From the NCBI GenBank assembly GCA_963575745.1, contig CAUYUJ010002706.1:1-51848 (forward strand): DNA of 51,848 bases, given 5' to 3'. The first letter of the stretch is position 1; every line of letters begins with the position of its first letter. The position numbers were made by a program, and so were the translations under genes. Positions 10,860 through 21,660 of the stretch are shown here, one piece after another. The notes under the pieces are model-generated. The model did not search any database and was not told the origin of the DNA. It saw only the letters and a list, made by a program, of their open reading frames with translations. Source of the stretch: Prorocentrum cordatum (taxonomy: Eukaryota; Sar; Dinophyceae; Prorocentrales; Prorocentraceae).

Positions 10860-11415
10860 TCATGGCGCAGGCGCTTCTCGACGGAGCGGCGGCGGCGGGA
10901 GCCAGTCAGCCGGCGCCAGCGTTGCAGGCCGGGCCCGGGGCGCGCCCCGGAGGCGTCCAGCGAGCGATGGCTCAGTTGCTCGTGGCACACGACAGGGCGA
11001 TCGCCGAGCTCTAAGCAGAAGGGGGACGGCAGCCAGCACGACGCGAGGGTGAAGACCGCTCTCGACTACCTCAACAACATGGACGACCCGGCCATCGAGC
11101 GGTCAGTCTTCCGCCTCAAGCCCAAACACCCGGACCCGCACGCGGGCCCGACACGCCCGTGGGTGTGGTACCTCGTGGTGGCCATGGCAGCGCCGCAGGA
11201 GTTTCGTGATGCCCTCGTCATCGCGGCAGCGTATGAAACCAAGTGCAACAACCTCACCGTGGCTCCGGCCAAGACTGAGGACGGCCCGCTCGTGAAGTAC
11301 TTGGTCGATTGGCTTGCCGGGAAGAACGGAGACGGCGGTGACGAGCTCCCTGGGCGCAAGCACCGCCGGGCGGAGGGGTGCCGAGGTGGCGGCGGTGGCC
11401 GCGGCCGCCGCTAGC
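10860..11415 (+). pseudogene. Unidentified retroelement-associated reading frames
   Basis: The frame 10862-11014 ends in RAMAQLLVAHDRAIAEL and stops. A frame at 11049-11414 reads KTALDYLNNMDDPAIERSVF, then TRPWVWYLVVAMAAPQEFRD and a Gly/Arg-rich tail. The HDRAIAEL and RPWVWYL words remind me of ORF1-like proteins that accompany dinoflagellate LINEs, but I cannot confirm this. The order (after the endonuclease) would be unusual for a simple LINE. Confidence 0.3.
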
Positions 11416-12379
11416 CCGGGCATGGGCCGCGGAGCAGGCTCCCTGATGGGCCCACGTGCCGGCGCCGCTGCCCCTCCTGGGGGCCCTCGGGCCCAGGGCG
11501 GCGGCGCCCGGCCCCCCCGGGGGCGACGGGGGCCTCGGCTCCACCGCCTCGCGGGTGCTGCACAACAGGCAGCAGGGACCATCGGCAGCCTCATGATTCA
11601 CGTGCAATTTCTTCATAGACTCCGTCTCCGGCCACGATGAGACCCTCTGGCCGGCTCTTGCATGAGTTCAGAGGTACGACATATTTTTCGACGATTTCTT
11701 TGGGGTGAGGGCCTTAATGATTATCGTCAGTTTTGTTCGGTCCCAGCTGCTGGACCAAAGTTTCGATGGTGACAGGTTGGCCCACGACAGCTCGTTCTTC
11801 GAGCAGGCGCTGCAGAGCGTGGCCGCGAAGACCTTCCACAGGTTCTTTGAGTCCGACCGCGAGCCGAGCGACTCCCGAACGCCTCGAGACAATCTCCTGC
11901 CCCACGTTCCACCGGTCCGAGGCGCAGTCTCTTGAGCCCGAGGCAGAGGTTTCCGTGCCAGCTCCCAAGTGCCGCGGTCTCCATTTCCACTCGGCTGACG
12001 CCGGAGAACCTATGATTTTCTGAGCAATGGGCGTTCCTCTTGATGATCTGTGGCTGAAGCGCTGGTCTGCTGGGCAGGCCCAGGCCTCGCGCTGCGCCTG
12101 CCAGGGACTTCAAGCCTTCGCGGAGGTCACCCGCGCGGCGGGGGGCCAGGGCCCTCCCCCGCTGCGCCGAGAGGATGCCCGTGCGACGTCTGATGTGGAT
12201 CGCCAGTGCCATGTCGACCCTGAAGGCCGAGCCTGTGACGCTCTGCGAGGCTTGGAATGTCCCGCTACCAGAGCAGGCTGCGACCATGGGGGTGATCGAC
12301 CTGCCGAGGGCGTCTGGCGGTCCGACGCGAACTTGAGCGAGGGCGCCCTGGGCCAGGCGGCGCTGGTGAAGTCCCGGGA
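11416..12379 (+). other. Interior of retroelement without recognised domain
   Basis: GC-rich. A minus-strand frame of 227 codons (11727-12410) and shorter plus-strand frames are open, but none has a domain I know. They look like composition artefacts. Confidence 0.4.
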
Positions 12380-12560
12380 CAGCAGAAATATCGTCTCCGG
12401 ACAGAAGCACCGGCGGAATACGTTGTTGGAGGTCTACGAAGGCGACGCGGACTTCTGCGACTGGGTCTAGACGAAGGCCACGCGCATCAACGACGGGATG
12501 CCCCAGTTTGTGCGCTGCATCGAGGTGGAGAACGAGATCGAACAGCAGGCGATGGAGGGT
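12380..12560 (+). pseudogene. Possible exonuclease-X-C-terminal-like motif of copia element
   Basis: HRRNTLLEVYEGDADFCDWV, a stop, then TKATRINDGMPQFVRCIEVE resembles the small GKxxGKTFxEVxxxDPxYCxWV motif that occurs upstream of the integrase in some dinoflagellate copia-like elements and at the end of ExoX-like exonucleases. The glycine-lysine start is lost (HRRNT). Only the spacing and the YxxWV-like end support the match. An in-frame TAG at 12468 breaks it. Confidence 0.35.
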
Positions 12561-13985
12561 CGCAGCATTTCGTATCGGAGTTCGGGCAGCCAGCGCCCGA
12601 AGGCAACGATCAGGAGGGCGCGCTGCCTGGGGGGCCTGGGCTCCGGGATGGCGGGCGGCCGTCGGAAGCGGATTCCCTCGGGCGATTCCTGGCGAGACGG
12701 AGCGGTCTGAAGGCCTGCTGCGAGCGCAACCGATCAGCGCGCGCGTGCCGTGCGCGGACGAAGACAGGGGGCGGCCTGGAGGTGGGTCAGACGGGGGGTG
12801 GCCCGAGACCGAAGCGCCCAGGATACGCTGACCAAGATCAGCTGCGGCGAGAATCCGATCGACCTGCTGTGGATCTACGAGTTTCCGGGCGGTGTGGGCA
12901 TCGGAGAGACATCGAGGCGGAGTTCTGGTGCGAGCCCGATGAGCTGGCGACGAGGGGCCTCGAGCAGGGCGAGTGGAAACGCATCGTGGGTGATGTGGCC
13001 GACTACGTGCCAGGGCAGATCCCGTCTACCGAGGGCAACGCGGTCATGGGCAAGTTCGCCACCGAGGACGAGATTGACGACCCGGTGGAGATCTTCTCGC
13101 CGCCGCGGGGGCTCGGCCGGGGGGAAGAAGCGAGGTTCTCTGGATACCTGGCCCATCGGCCTCAATGCAGGATGGGGCTGCGGAAAATGAGGCTCAGGTG
13201 TGAGCCATCGCAGAGGTCAGGGTGGGGGGGCCGAAGGTGGTGGGCCTGCCGCCGCCGTGCTAGATCTTTCGCGCTTTGCAGAACCTGAGCATCAGTCAGG
13301 GGGCCGAGGGCTGGGAGAGGCTGTGCATGGAGGTGCTTCTGTTCCTGCGGTTCGCGATCAGGACCGCGACTGGCACTTGTACTTGGACCGCCCGTGGACG
13401 GTGGCGTCATGGGGACTGGCTCAGGTGCATAGGTTGACGAAGGGTCCAAGGGTTCGGGGGGTCGCGATGGGCCAGCGCGCCTACGGCGCACGGCCAGAGA
13501 GATCCCAGCGGAGAAGGACTGCTCATGAAGCCGACGGCGATCATCGCGACCTTGGACTACACTGGGCCTGGAAAGGAGGTGCTCGGGCGATCACGACCGC
13601 GCCGCCGTGTTCGGTGGCCAACGGGGCGCCGATGGGGAAGCTCCAGAAGATTCCACGGTGGTCGCAGACTTGCCGGTCAGACCTCGCGACGGCGATCTGA
13701 AGGGGCACCCGCGAGAGGGTCGAGCGTCTGGTCGACGAGCGCAACGTCGCGACGGCCATGTGCGACGCATCGTCTACGGGGCCTCCGGAGGCGACAGCTG
13801 GGAGACGGCGTCGAAGCGGATCCGCGCGAATTTCGGCCGCGCGGATTTGAGGCTCGCGACGTTCGCCCCCAATATGGCGACGCCGAAGCCAGAGCTCCTG
13901 GATGCGATGGAGCGGGTGGTCGAGAAGTGTGACGCGGGCAGCGCTGCGAAGCGTCCGCGTTGAACCCGTCCGTCCAGGCTGCCCT
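12561..13985 (+). other. Decayed copia interior before integrase
   Basis: Several frames read acidic segments (for example VGDVADYVPGQIPSTEGNAV near 12990) and a long Arg-rich frame at 13525-13932. I cannot assign domains. Position suggests the region between gag/protease and the integrase core. Confidence 0.4.
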
Positions 13986-14500
13986 CTCTGGAGAGTTTCG
14001 AGTTCAACGGGGTGATCGGCGGCGACCTGCTCTTCTTGAGCGCGACCTGGGACAACCGGGTTGCGCCCGAGAAAGAGGCGCCCCCCTGCATCAACATCGT
14101 GGACTGGGGCGCAGGGCGACCGGTGGTGGCTAGGCCCCCCAACGGAAAGAGGCAGACGATCCGCGAGGCACATCGCCAGTTCTGGTCGCGTCCATGCGGG
14201 CGTCCGAAGCGCATCGCCAGCGATCGGGAGGGGCGTCGCGTGGGGCGTCTTTGCAGATCGAGCCAGTGTGGGGGGCGCCGAAGTCGACCCAGCCGGCGCG
14301 AAGAGCGAGTGCCAGAATGGCGAGGCGGAGGCCGCGGACCGCTGTGGAAATGGACGTGCTACCGGATCGGACTCACCGAGCCGATCTTGAGCGCTGAGTG
14401 CTAGGAGGAGTTTTTCGACGCGGTCAACTGGGCCGTGAACGAGCGATGGCCGGACCTCGGAGTGTTCGGCAGAGGGGTGCCGCTACCCGAGGGCTCCGCT
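13986..14500 (+). pseudogene. Copia integrase core remnant
   Basis: FNGVIGGDLLFLSATWDN carries the first catalytic Asp (codon 14024). INIVDWGAGRPVVARPPNG and RQFWSRPCGRPKRIASDREG carry the second (codon 14222). After a frame change, GVFADRASVGG and SECQNGEAEA hold the Glu position (codon 14322). A further frame change leads to EEFFDAVNWAVNER (14405) and VFGRGVPLP, the C-terminal block of the integrase. Integrase would insert element cDNA into host DNA. The three acidic positions are still identifiable, but at least two frameshifts and a TAG at 14402 separate the parts. The identification is based on spacing and block order typical of dinoflagellate copia-like integrases. Confidence 0.75.
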
Positions 14501-15439
14501 CTCGCGAGGCCGAGGGGGGCGCGGGCCTGCAGGCCGTTTCCAGACGCGCGGCTGGAGACCGTTCGCTGGCGTGGGCGATCTTCCTGCGACTGGCAGCCCG
14601 GGTGGCCGGGGGTCCTGCGCCCGGGGGCCGATCCTCGACCTGCCGACTGGGCCGCGCCAAGAACGGGATGATTGCGTATGTCTGGAAGCCGAACGACGAG
14701 TTTTATTTTTGGGGGCCGCGAGTGCCCGCGAGGGGGGCCCGGGGCCTTCGGCGGCCCGGCCGCCGTGATCAGCGCCGCGATCCCAGGGGGGGGCAGAGGC
14801 AGAGTCACCCTCTGCGTGTGGAGGCAGCTTCGGGCAGCCAGTCAAGCGGAGTCGGAGGCCCACAGGTGCCTTGCGGAGATTGGCGGAGCCAGGAAGCGCA
14901 AGGGGCAGCAGGGGAAGCGCGAGGCGGGGGGCATCTCGGACCGGCTGGAACCGCCGGAGTCGGAGCAAGACCCGAGGGCCCCCGCGCTGGCTGACGCGGA
15001 GGATGCCCCCGCGATGGTGGGGGCGCTGCTGGTGCAGAGGCCCCGTTGACTCCTGAAGCTGGCCCCGGCTTTCCGGGGGCCGCCAGGGGGCGCGGGCGAC
15101 TTGAAAACGCCAGAGGTAGAGGAGGACATCCCAATGATCGGCAGGGCCCCGGAGAGTAAGGGGCCACCGCGGCGGAGGTTCACCGTCGAGCGGTCTGCTG
15201 CCGACGCCTGCGCCCCCAGCCCCGTGCCAGATCAGCCCGCGACCCCAGTGATATGATGGGCGAGACGCTGGAGATGCCGCTGGCCGACGACATCGCGGGG
15301 TTAGCCTGCCGAGCGGTCGAGGCGGCCCACCTGTCCGTCGAGCAGACGGGCCAGCGCGAGGTATTTGAAGGGCTTGGTGAGTGAGGAGCTCGAGCAGTCC
15401 ATGGAGGCGAGGGGCCTGAAGTTCCCGGATAGTTCCTTG
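14501..15439 (+). other. Copia interior between integrase and reverse transcriptase
   Basis: Very GC-rich with long open frames on both strands that look like composition artefacts. MGETLEMPLADDIAGLACRA at 15255 is the most protein-like piece; no domain is recognised. Confidence 0.4.
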
Positions 15440-15810
15440 GAGAGCTAGGAGGGCTTCAGATTAGAAGCCGGCAGGCAGGGCTACGCCAGCTCCTCTCCAA
15501 AGCTCCCGGGCAGGCATCCCCGGGGTAAGATGCTTGAGCCGGCAGCGGGTCCCGAGAAGCGTTTTCCTGCTTGTTCTCAATGCTCCTGCCCCGAAGCTTC
15601 CCGGAAGGTCTGTCGAAGCTCTTTCGAAGCTCCGTCGAAGCTTCCTTCTGGGGGCTGCCCCCTGGCATGCTTTCCAACGCCCTGGCAAGCGTCTCCCACG
15701 AGCGCTTCCTAGCTTGCCAGCTCCCCAGGCATACTTTCCGGCCCTTTCGCCAGTACTTCGCCTCGCCTTTGCCCGCTGTAGGCGCCCTGCCATCCGGGTT
15801 TTGGATTGCA
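15440..15810. mobile_element. Possible nested insertion between integrase and RT
   Basis: The base composition changes here to recurring CGAAGCT(C/T), CTTTCC and GCCCTGGCAAGC words. CTGGCAAGC near 15680 pairs with GCTTGCCAG near 15713. Copia coding blocks are recognisable on both sides but not within. The boundaries are approximate and the class is unknown. Confidence 0.35.
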
Positions 15811-15886
15811 CAAGTGGAGGTGCCGCGTGGCAGCGAGCGAGGTCAGGGTCGCGCCCCAGAGGAGGCGGATCGCGGCAGACGCGAGG

Positions 15887-16540
15887 ATCCCAGCAGACTG
15901 GTGCCGATCCGACGCTGCCACACGTGGAAGAAGAAGGGCGGTGGCCGCGCGGCAGAGTGCCGATGGGAACAAGATTTGGATGATGAGCGCGCAGTTAAAA
16001 TTTCCCACCAGTTTCGACGTCGAGCCCCGCGACGTCAGTTCGGCATTCACGAACGGCTACCGCCGCCAGCGGAAGCAAGGGCCCTTCTGCTGCAAGCCCA
16101 TCAGACGGGGTTCCTGGGCCCCCCTTGGAGATCCTGGTTTGCGTTTGCGGCCCGGCGACGCGCCGCCGCGGTGGGCGGTGGTGCAGGGGCTTCGCGGCGG
16201 AGGCGATCCGAGCGGGGTTCAGGGCGGGCTCTTACGACCCGTGCCTCCAGTATCGGCGTGGCGACATCCAGTGCCGTGGATCCCTGGCCGTTGCGGTGGA
16301 CGGCGCTTGTGGCGGAGGTGGCGCGCGCTTCCAGATGGCCGTGGACAAGATCAAGCAGCGTCCTTTTCGGCAGTTACTGGAAGGGCAAAGGCAACTTCCC
16401 AGGCACACTGCCGGAGAGTTGCTGGAGAAATCTGTAAGTGTTAGTCAAGAGGGCAAGGTGGGGGAAATCGGCACCAGTCTGGCGAAACGCAGTGGCCGAC
16501 GAGACCTACAACGAGAAGAAGATCTCTGCTGTTGAAGCCG
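15887..16540 (+). pseudogene. Copia reverse transcriptase (RVT_2) remnant, catalytic site lost
   Basis: Blocks in order, in shifting frames: VPIRRCHTWKKKGGGRAAEC (15900, the RWVxTWK-like start), FDVEPRDVSSAFTNG (16012, the xDVxxAF block with the first catalytic Asp region), FAAEAIRAGFRAGSYDPCLQ (16192), SLAVAVDGACGGG (16281), FQMAVDKIKQRPF, then FGSYWKGKGNFPG and SVSVSQEGKVGEI (16434). The catalytic pair, normally VDD, reads VDG: GAC at 16299 is followed by GGC at 16302. This enzyme would copy element RNA into DNA. At least four frame changes plus the Asp-to-Gly change show it is dead. Block order and content make the family assignment firm. Confidence 0.8.
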
Positions 16541-16779
16541 TGGCGGGGTCGCTCACTTACGTGGGGTTGGGGGGCCCGGCCCGACCACGCAGAGCCTGTG
16601 TCCTTGATGCGCCTCACGTTTCTTCCACGTGTAACGGACCTCCTGGGAGGCAACGGGCTCGGGCTGGGAGTGCGTGAAGGTGGGCGCGGGGCGTCGACCT
16701 GGGGGGCCTCGCATCCCTCGCGGTGGCGGATGCAGCCTAGGCGACCGCGGAGGGCCAGGCCCGCCGGGCCAGGCGGGTC

Positions 16780-17228
16780 TCCATGGCCGTGGGCATCTGC
16801 ATTTGCAAGGGAAGTGTGGGAAGCATCTCCCCAGTGGCGTGGCGATCCCGCCGCGCGGCTCAGAAGGCGCCGGGCCCCCCGGCGGCGGAGGCGCTTGGGG
16901 CGGATGCGGGGCTGGCGACCGGAATCTACCCGATGGCGATGTTGGCGCAGCTGGCGTTCGCTGGGTTCACGGCGAAGACGGGCCTGGAGGCTGGGCGCGG
17001 TTTCCCATTGATCGTGGTCGCCGGCAGCGAGTGAGCCTGCGCGACCGCTTGCGCAGCGTGTCAGCTGATCCGTTCAAGCAGAGGACGGCCCTAGACATGG
17101 CCGCTCTGCGGGAGAGCATGAAGGACAGCGATGCTGGCATCATATGGGTGGATGGCACGAGGCATCAGATCACTGACCCCCTTGCGAAGAGGATTGGATA
17201 TGTTGACCTACTGCGATGCGTATTTTAG
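16780..17228 (+). pseudogene. Copia RNase H remnant, C-terminal end of pol
   Basis: One frame gives AAEALGADAGLATGIYPMAM and FPLIVVAGSE. After a frame change near 17035, DRLRSVSADPFKQRTALDMA, ALRESMKDSDAGIIWVDGTR and QITDPLAKRIGYVDLLRCVF end at a TAG (17226-17228). This matches the last domain of copia pol: the xTLxAE helix, the VVxDxxSL strand, the TALDxxALRE helix, and WVxGxxQxADxLTK with KRIGYVDLL. The catalytic Asp of the VVxD strand is replaced (VVAGSE). In an intact element this domain would degrade the RNA strand of RNA:DNA hybrids. Confidence 0.75.
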
Positions 17229-17547
17229 GAGGAGGAGTTCGTGATAGTAGATTCGAGAGGAGGGGCGTAAATCGAGAGTTTTGCGACGGGGAGCTTCCGG
17301 CCGACCCGCGTGGCCGAGTGGGGCCGCCAAGACTGCCGCGTGCCCGTCCGGCCCGGCAGGGGCCGACCAGGCTGGGCTAATCATATGTGGCTCGGCCTGT
17401 TGCGTGCTTTCACGTATCCATACCTAGCGCTGCGCGCTCCGTCTGTATGGTGCGTTTTAGCCTTGTCCTAACTCTGTGAAGCTTCGGGGCGTGAGAGCTG
17501 CTGGACAGGCGTTTCTTTTGGCATCTGGAACTCTGGGGCGCGCGAAA
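17229..17547. other. Between RNase H and 3' LTR
   Basis: About 320 bp with no frame of interest. A polypurine tract would be expected just before 17548. Only GGAACTCTGGGGCGCG is there, which is a poor one. Confidence 0.4.
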
Positions 17548-17692
17548 TGTTCCAGAGTTGTTCTGCAGTTGGCGCGAGGTGCCAGGCGCGCCAGCGAGTG
17601 TGACCCCTTCCGCGAACTTTTTGGTTTAGTGCTGATCCTGGCGCTGAAAGCGTATTAATATGAGACACTGCCTCTCCTCCGCAAGTCTATCA
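17548..17692 (+). repeat. 3' LTR, 145 bp
   Basis: It starts TGTTCCAGAG and ends AGTCTATCA, giving TG...CA termini. Start and end match the two ends of the 5' copy. This short copy probably reflects the original LTR length better than the 5' copy. Confidence 0.7.
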
Positions 17693-19010
17693 GAATTTGT
17701 CATATGATGCACGTGACATTCATCTGTGGCTGGCGCCAAGAACAAACATCGCAAATTATATGTACCACTTGCATCGCATGTGATGATTACCAACGCAGCG
17801 TTCCGAACGCGCGACAGTATCGCGCGCCAGTAGCGCGCATCAGTATCATGCGTCGTTACCATGCACCAGTGAAGCACGTATTCTGCAGCAGCGACACAAT
17901 GCGCCAATACCCGTGCCGTTTACCGCGTGCGTACGCCAGTGCCATATATCACAACGTGCACGCATGGCCCACGCGCGCACCAACGATGTACACTGTTGGC
18001 AATTACAAGGAATGTTCACCAACATTCAACACTCATAGCATAAGCCAGCAGCTTACTGCACTACCGCACGCCAGGAACATAACTACATAACGCACGTCAC
18101 CACAAGCCACCAAGAGCAGACACATCAATGTCATGCGGCAGAAACAGGGATGCACATCACACCGCAATGTTGTACACCAGCCACATACACCATAGACGGG
18201 CATCATGACAATACAGCAACAACGTGCATCGATGCCGCACATCAAGAACATGCACCACTATTATGCGCGAGCAACTGACATCACGGGCCGACATCAATAG
18301 CGCACACCAGGAACACGCACCAAACATAATAATTAGTATCGCTCTCCAGGATTAGACAGCAACGCAAGGTTTTACTGCCCAGCAGAAAGACCAGACAGCA
18401 ATACCATATATCACCACGAGCGCCAACAACGCTTGCCAACAGCACATTTCAATACCACGCTCCAAGAACATACACATGACACATGTCACTAACAGCCACT
18501 GGGGCCCGGCACATCAATGCCGTACGGCAGACATGGGGACCAACAGCGCACATCACATGTACACCCACCACATGCATCAACGACAATCGTCAGGAACACT
18601 ACGGGAGCCATGTCGACCAATACCATACACAAGCAGTGCCCATCACGGACAAACGTACACAGCATGCGTCAGCTGCACAGACCAGTAGCTTACATCAAGA
18701 GGGGACAGGAAAACAATGCACGACCGCCTTACACGCAGATTGGGCAAACCATACCACATATCCATTACATGGGTCAAACAAAAATGCGACACGAACGTGT
18801 ACCAATGATTTCATAGGGGACACACGAGGCGACATCCTAACACAATGCCGACGCGCGTATTGGACATGACGTGGGTGTATAACATGAGACAGCTGCGCGA
18901 GCCACGCATATGCAGCGGACTTGCACAAGCTATCACGTAAATCAACTAGGTCACAATCCACTCATACATGGCTTGTGCAACAACCATACGCTAGCAATTA
19001 TGTAGCACAT
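17693..19010 (+). repeat. CA-rich degenerate satellite, right part
   Basis: About 1.3 kb of low-T sequence with recurring CACCAACA, CATCAATG, GAACATGCACCA, GCACACCAGGAAC and ACGCACATC-like words at roughly 15-30-bp spacing. It shares its vocabulary with 5691-6147. Open frames (up to 128 codons, His/Thr-rich) follow from the low stop content and are not called. Confidence 0.7.
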
Positions 19011-19087
19011 TGTTCTGTACAGTCACAAACGACAGACATCGAACTTATTCGCAACAGTTTCCTTGCTGGAGTCAGCCGAATTAGTGT

Positions 19088-19605
19088 CTGGTAGCCAGCG
19101 TGGACCCCAAACCGTGAGTTCTTGTAATCTGCGCGGTGCAATCTAGGTGGCACAGTCCATGTGGGGCAATGTGGGTGGTGCAATCCATGTGGTGCAACCT
19201 ATGTGGTGCCAAGCAATGCATATCAATGCGAGCCAGTGCGGACCACTTCTGCGCAATGCAGCGCAATGCAACGCAATGCGAAACAATGCGACGCAACACC
19301 GTAGCATCGCTCGGACATGTGCATTTTCTCGGCGGGGCCACTGCTAGAACATCTGAACCATCTAGAAGCATCTGGGATCATCTTGCGGAATGACAGCACA
19401 CGACACCGAAACATGGTGGGAAAAAGGACGTTTGGATGATGATTGATGGCGATACGTAGTGCAGTGCGAAACGATGCAACGCAATGCAAAGCAATGGAAG
19501 CAGCGCAACGCAGTGCAAAACAATGTGAAAGAATGCGATGCAATGCGAAACAATGCAATGCGATTGCAATGCAGTGCGATTGCAATGCAATGCGATTGCA
19601 ATGAA
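19088..19605 (+). repeat. Composite repeat: leader + 14-bp GTGGTGCAATC + 10-bp GCAATGCAAC arrays, copy 1
   Basis: It begins GTAGCCAGCGTGGACCCCAA, then GTGGTGCAATCCAT-like 14-bp units to about 19210, then GCAATGCAAC-like 10-bp units to about 19290. After a unique interruption (19300-19455) the 10-bp units resume to 19605. The same leader and both arrays occur in the same order at 28752-29385. Confidence 0.85.
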
Positions 19606-19689
19606 CGGGGGGGGGGCAGGCAACGGGGCGGCAGCGACGGGTGGGAACGTGGCCGCCAGGGCCACACACGATCTTTCTATTGGGAGAAA

Positions 19690-19912
19690 TGGGTGCGGGA
19701 GGAGGAGGGGGAACAGGAGGAGGAGCAGGAGGAGGAGGAGGAGGAGGAGGGGGAGGAGGAGGACGAGGAGGAGAGGAGTAGTAGTAGGAGGAGGAGGAGG
19801 AGGAGGAGGAGGAGGAGGAGGAGGAGGGAGGAGGAGGAAGAGGGAGGAGGAGGAGGAGAGGAGGAGGAGGAGGAGGAGGGGGAAAAGGGGGGAGGGAGGA
19901 GGAGGAGGAGGA

Positions 19913-19946
<34 letters not shown>

Positions 19947-20085
19947 GAGGAGGAGGAGAGGAGGAGGAGAGGAGGAGGAGGAGGAGGAGGAACGGGAGGA
20001 GGAGAACGAGGGGAGGAGGAGGAGTAGGAGGAGGAGGAGGAGGAGGAGGAGGAGGAGGAGGAGGAGGAGGAGGAGGAGGAGGAGG
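19690..20085. repeat. (GGA)n microsatellite, ~400 bp
   Basis: Nearly pure purine on the + strand, with AGTAGTAG and G-run interruptions. Long open frames of Glu/Arg/Gly (or Ser/Pro/Leu on the minus strand) are artefacts. Confidence 0.95.
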
Positions 20086-20935
20086 ATGAACGCACGGGAG
20101 GGAGCGGGGCCGCTGGGGCCGCACACGGGCCCAGGTCCTTGGACGACAGGCAAGAACCCCCACGTGCAAGCACTGTTTGGGGAACGTTGGACGTTGTCAT
20201 GTCGGGGGTGCTCCAGGAAAGCGCTCTTCGCCAATGTGCTCCTCTCCCCTTCTCGTTGGGGGGCAGTGCTGGCATCCGCCTGCGCTGCCGCGCAGATGCG
20301 CCACCTGGCTCGCTGCTCTACCCATGCGCGCATTCATGTGCACCTGCGATCAGTGTAGTAGTATGCGTGCAATGCACGAGTGTGTGCGGCGGAGGGAGGG
20401 GCAGGATGGGGACGAGTAGCGCCTCACTTCTTCCACCCGCACGCTATCTCCCTCCGCTCCCCACGCCGCCTTCCCCCCATCCTCTCCCCAGCCTCCCCTC
20501 CCTCTTTCCCTCTGCAGGTCTCTGCATGTGGATCTCCAGATGTCTGGGGTCCTCCGGGGCTCTCCTGGGGGTGCTTTGGCGGTCACTGGGGGCCCACGAA
20601 ACCGCCGGAGGGAGGCGTCCGGAGGCCCAGGCGGGGCCCAGACAGGGTCCAATCGCTTCCGAGACTTCGACCTTTCGCGACCCCTTCCTCTCGATCCCTC
20701 CCCCCCTCCTCGGCACCGCTCTGCGCCGAGGCCGGGGGGAGTCGGCCGCAGCCTCTACCCGCGCAGCCCCGCGGCGCCCCCGCGCCGCTCGCGGCAGCGG
20801 CCGGGCACGGCTGGGGCGGCCCACTCCCTTCGGGAGGGGCCGGGCGGCACGTCGTCGTCGTCGTCGTCGTTGTCGTCGTCGGACGAGGTGGGATGTTTGT
20901 ATGGGGAGTAGCAGCGCAGGTCGCGATTGCCAGGA
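20086..20935. other. GC-rich sequence, no gene recognised
   Basis: It contains a C/T-rich patch (20440-20520), a short degenerate CTTGGG-like piece (20530-20600), GC-rich sequence and a (GTC)n run at 20851-20880. No domain is found in the long frames. Confidence 0.5.
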
Positions 20936-21025
20936 GGAGGAGGAGGAGGAGGAGGAGGAGGAGGAGGAGGAGGAGGAGGATGAGGAGGAGGAGGAGGAGG
21001 AGGAGGAGGATGGGGAGGAAGAGGA
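20936..21025. repeat. (GGA)n microsatellite
   Basis: About 90 bp of GGA with a few GAT and GAA triplets. Confidence 0.95.
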
Positions 21026-21049
21026 GGAAGAGGACTTGCTTTACATGAG

Positions 21050-21283
21050 ATGGCTCAATTACTACAGCGCCTCCTTGGCTACCGCGACATACCCTTCGGT
21101 ATCACCGAATCACCTACGCCAACATCGTCCCACGACAGCAGCGACCACTCCTACACCACACCACCATCGCCGTTCCAGGATACGCAAACTGCCCAACCAG
21201 CAGACGTACCTACGACCAGCCAGCACCCAGACCCCACAACGACTCCAATACCACAGGCCACCACTGGCAATAGGGCCGTCTGA
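21050..21283 (+). CDS. Uncertain 77-codon reading frame, Thr/Pro/Ser-rich
   Basis: It starts MAQLLQRLLGYRDIPFGITE and continues as a Thr/Pro/Gln-rich tail ending TTGNRAV. Unlike its surroundings it is not made of short tandem repeats. There is no recognised domain, no supporting neighbour and no visible promoter or relict spliced leader. It could equally be a chance frame or part of a gene whose other exons lie elsewhere. Confidence 0.15.
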   Translation: MAQLLQRLLGYRDIPFGITESPTPTSSHDSSDHSYTTPPSPFQDTQTAQPADVPTTSQHPDPTTTPIPQATTGNRAV

Positions 21284-21589
21284 AGCCCAATACACCCACC
21301 ACCACCGCAGCTCAATATCCCAGTGATGTGCCCATCAGCTAAAGCAGTAAGTGCACCATGTACAGAGTGTACAAAACGCCTTCCCGAAGAATATGACATG
21401 CACACGGCTTTTGTAGTGTTGTCACCGGTGATCAGATATGAAGCCATGGCCACACGCCGGACCCGCAGAAGAGCGACGGCCTTGCCACCATTTCAAACAA
21501 TTCAGAGCCCATGTGCATATACGCCGATTGAGGTACGCCCACCTGAGGGCGGTCAGTGCCAGAGTCATCTTTCCCCTTGGAACAGACGT

Positions 21590-21591
21590 CG

Positions 21592-21623
<32 letters not shown>

Positions 21624-21660
21624 CGATACACATAGATATATATATATATATATATACAGA
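21590..21660. repeat. (TA)n microsatellite, two runs
   Basis: Two TATATA runs separated by CACATATCGATACACATAGA. Nearby sequence to 21735 is rich in ATACATA words. Confidence 0.9.

Larger units (their letters stand above)
6148..17692 (+). mobile_element. Decayed Ty1/copia-type LTR retroelement, ~11.5 kb
   Basis: The two ends are direct repeats. GTTCCAGA.TTGTTCT.CAG, GTGCCAGGCGCGCCAGCGAGTG-like sequence and CCTCCGCAAGTCTA(C/T)CA occur in this order at 6149-6984 and 17549-17692. Domains inside read gag, integrase, reverse transcriptase, RNase H, the order typical of Ty1/copia elements. Every domain is broken by stops and frame changes, so the element is dead. TGGCATCAGCTC at 7004-7015 matches 9 of 12 bases of the usual copia primer-binding site (initiator Met tRNA type), but it lies ~20 bp inside the LTR edge and is only tentative. 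I could not find a target-site duplication. CA-rich satellite flanks both ends. Confidence 0.8.

Noticed and set aside
19088-19110. Leader GTAGCCAGCGTGGACCCCAA as a relict dinoflagellate spliced leader
   Set aside because: It shares GTAGCCA and a GG with the known spliced leader, but only about half of the positions match and the TTTTGG core is missing. Four copies precede tandem arrays, not genes.
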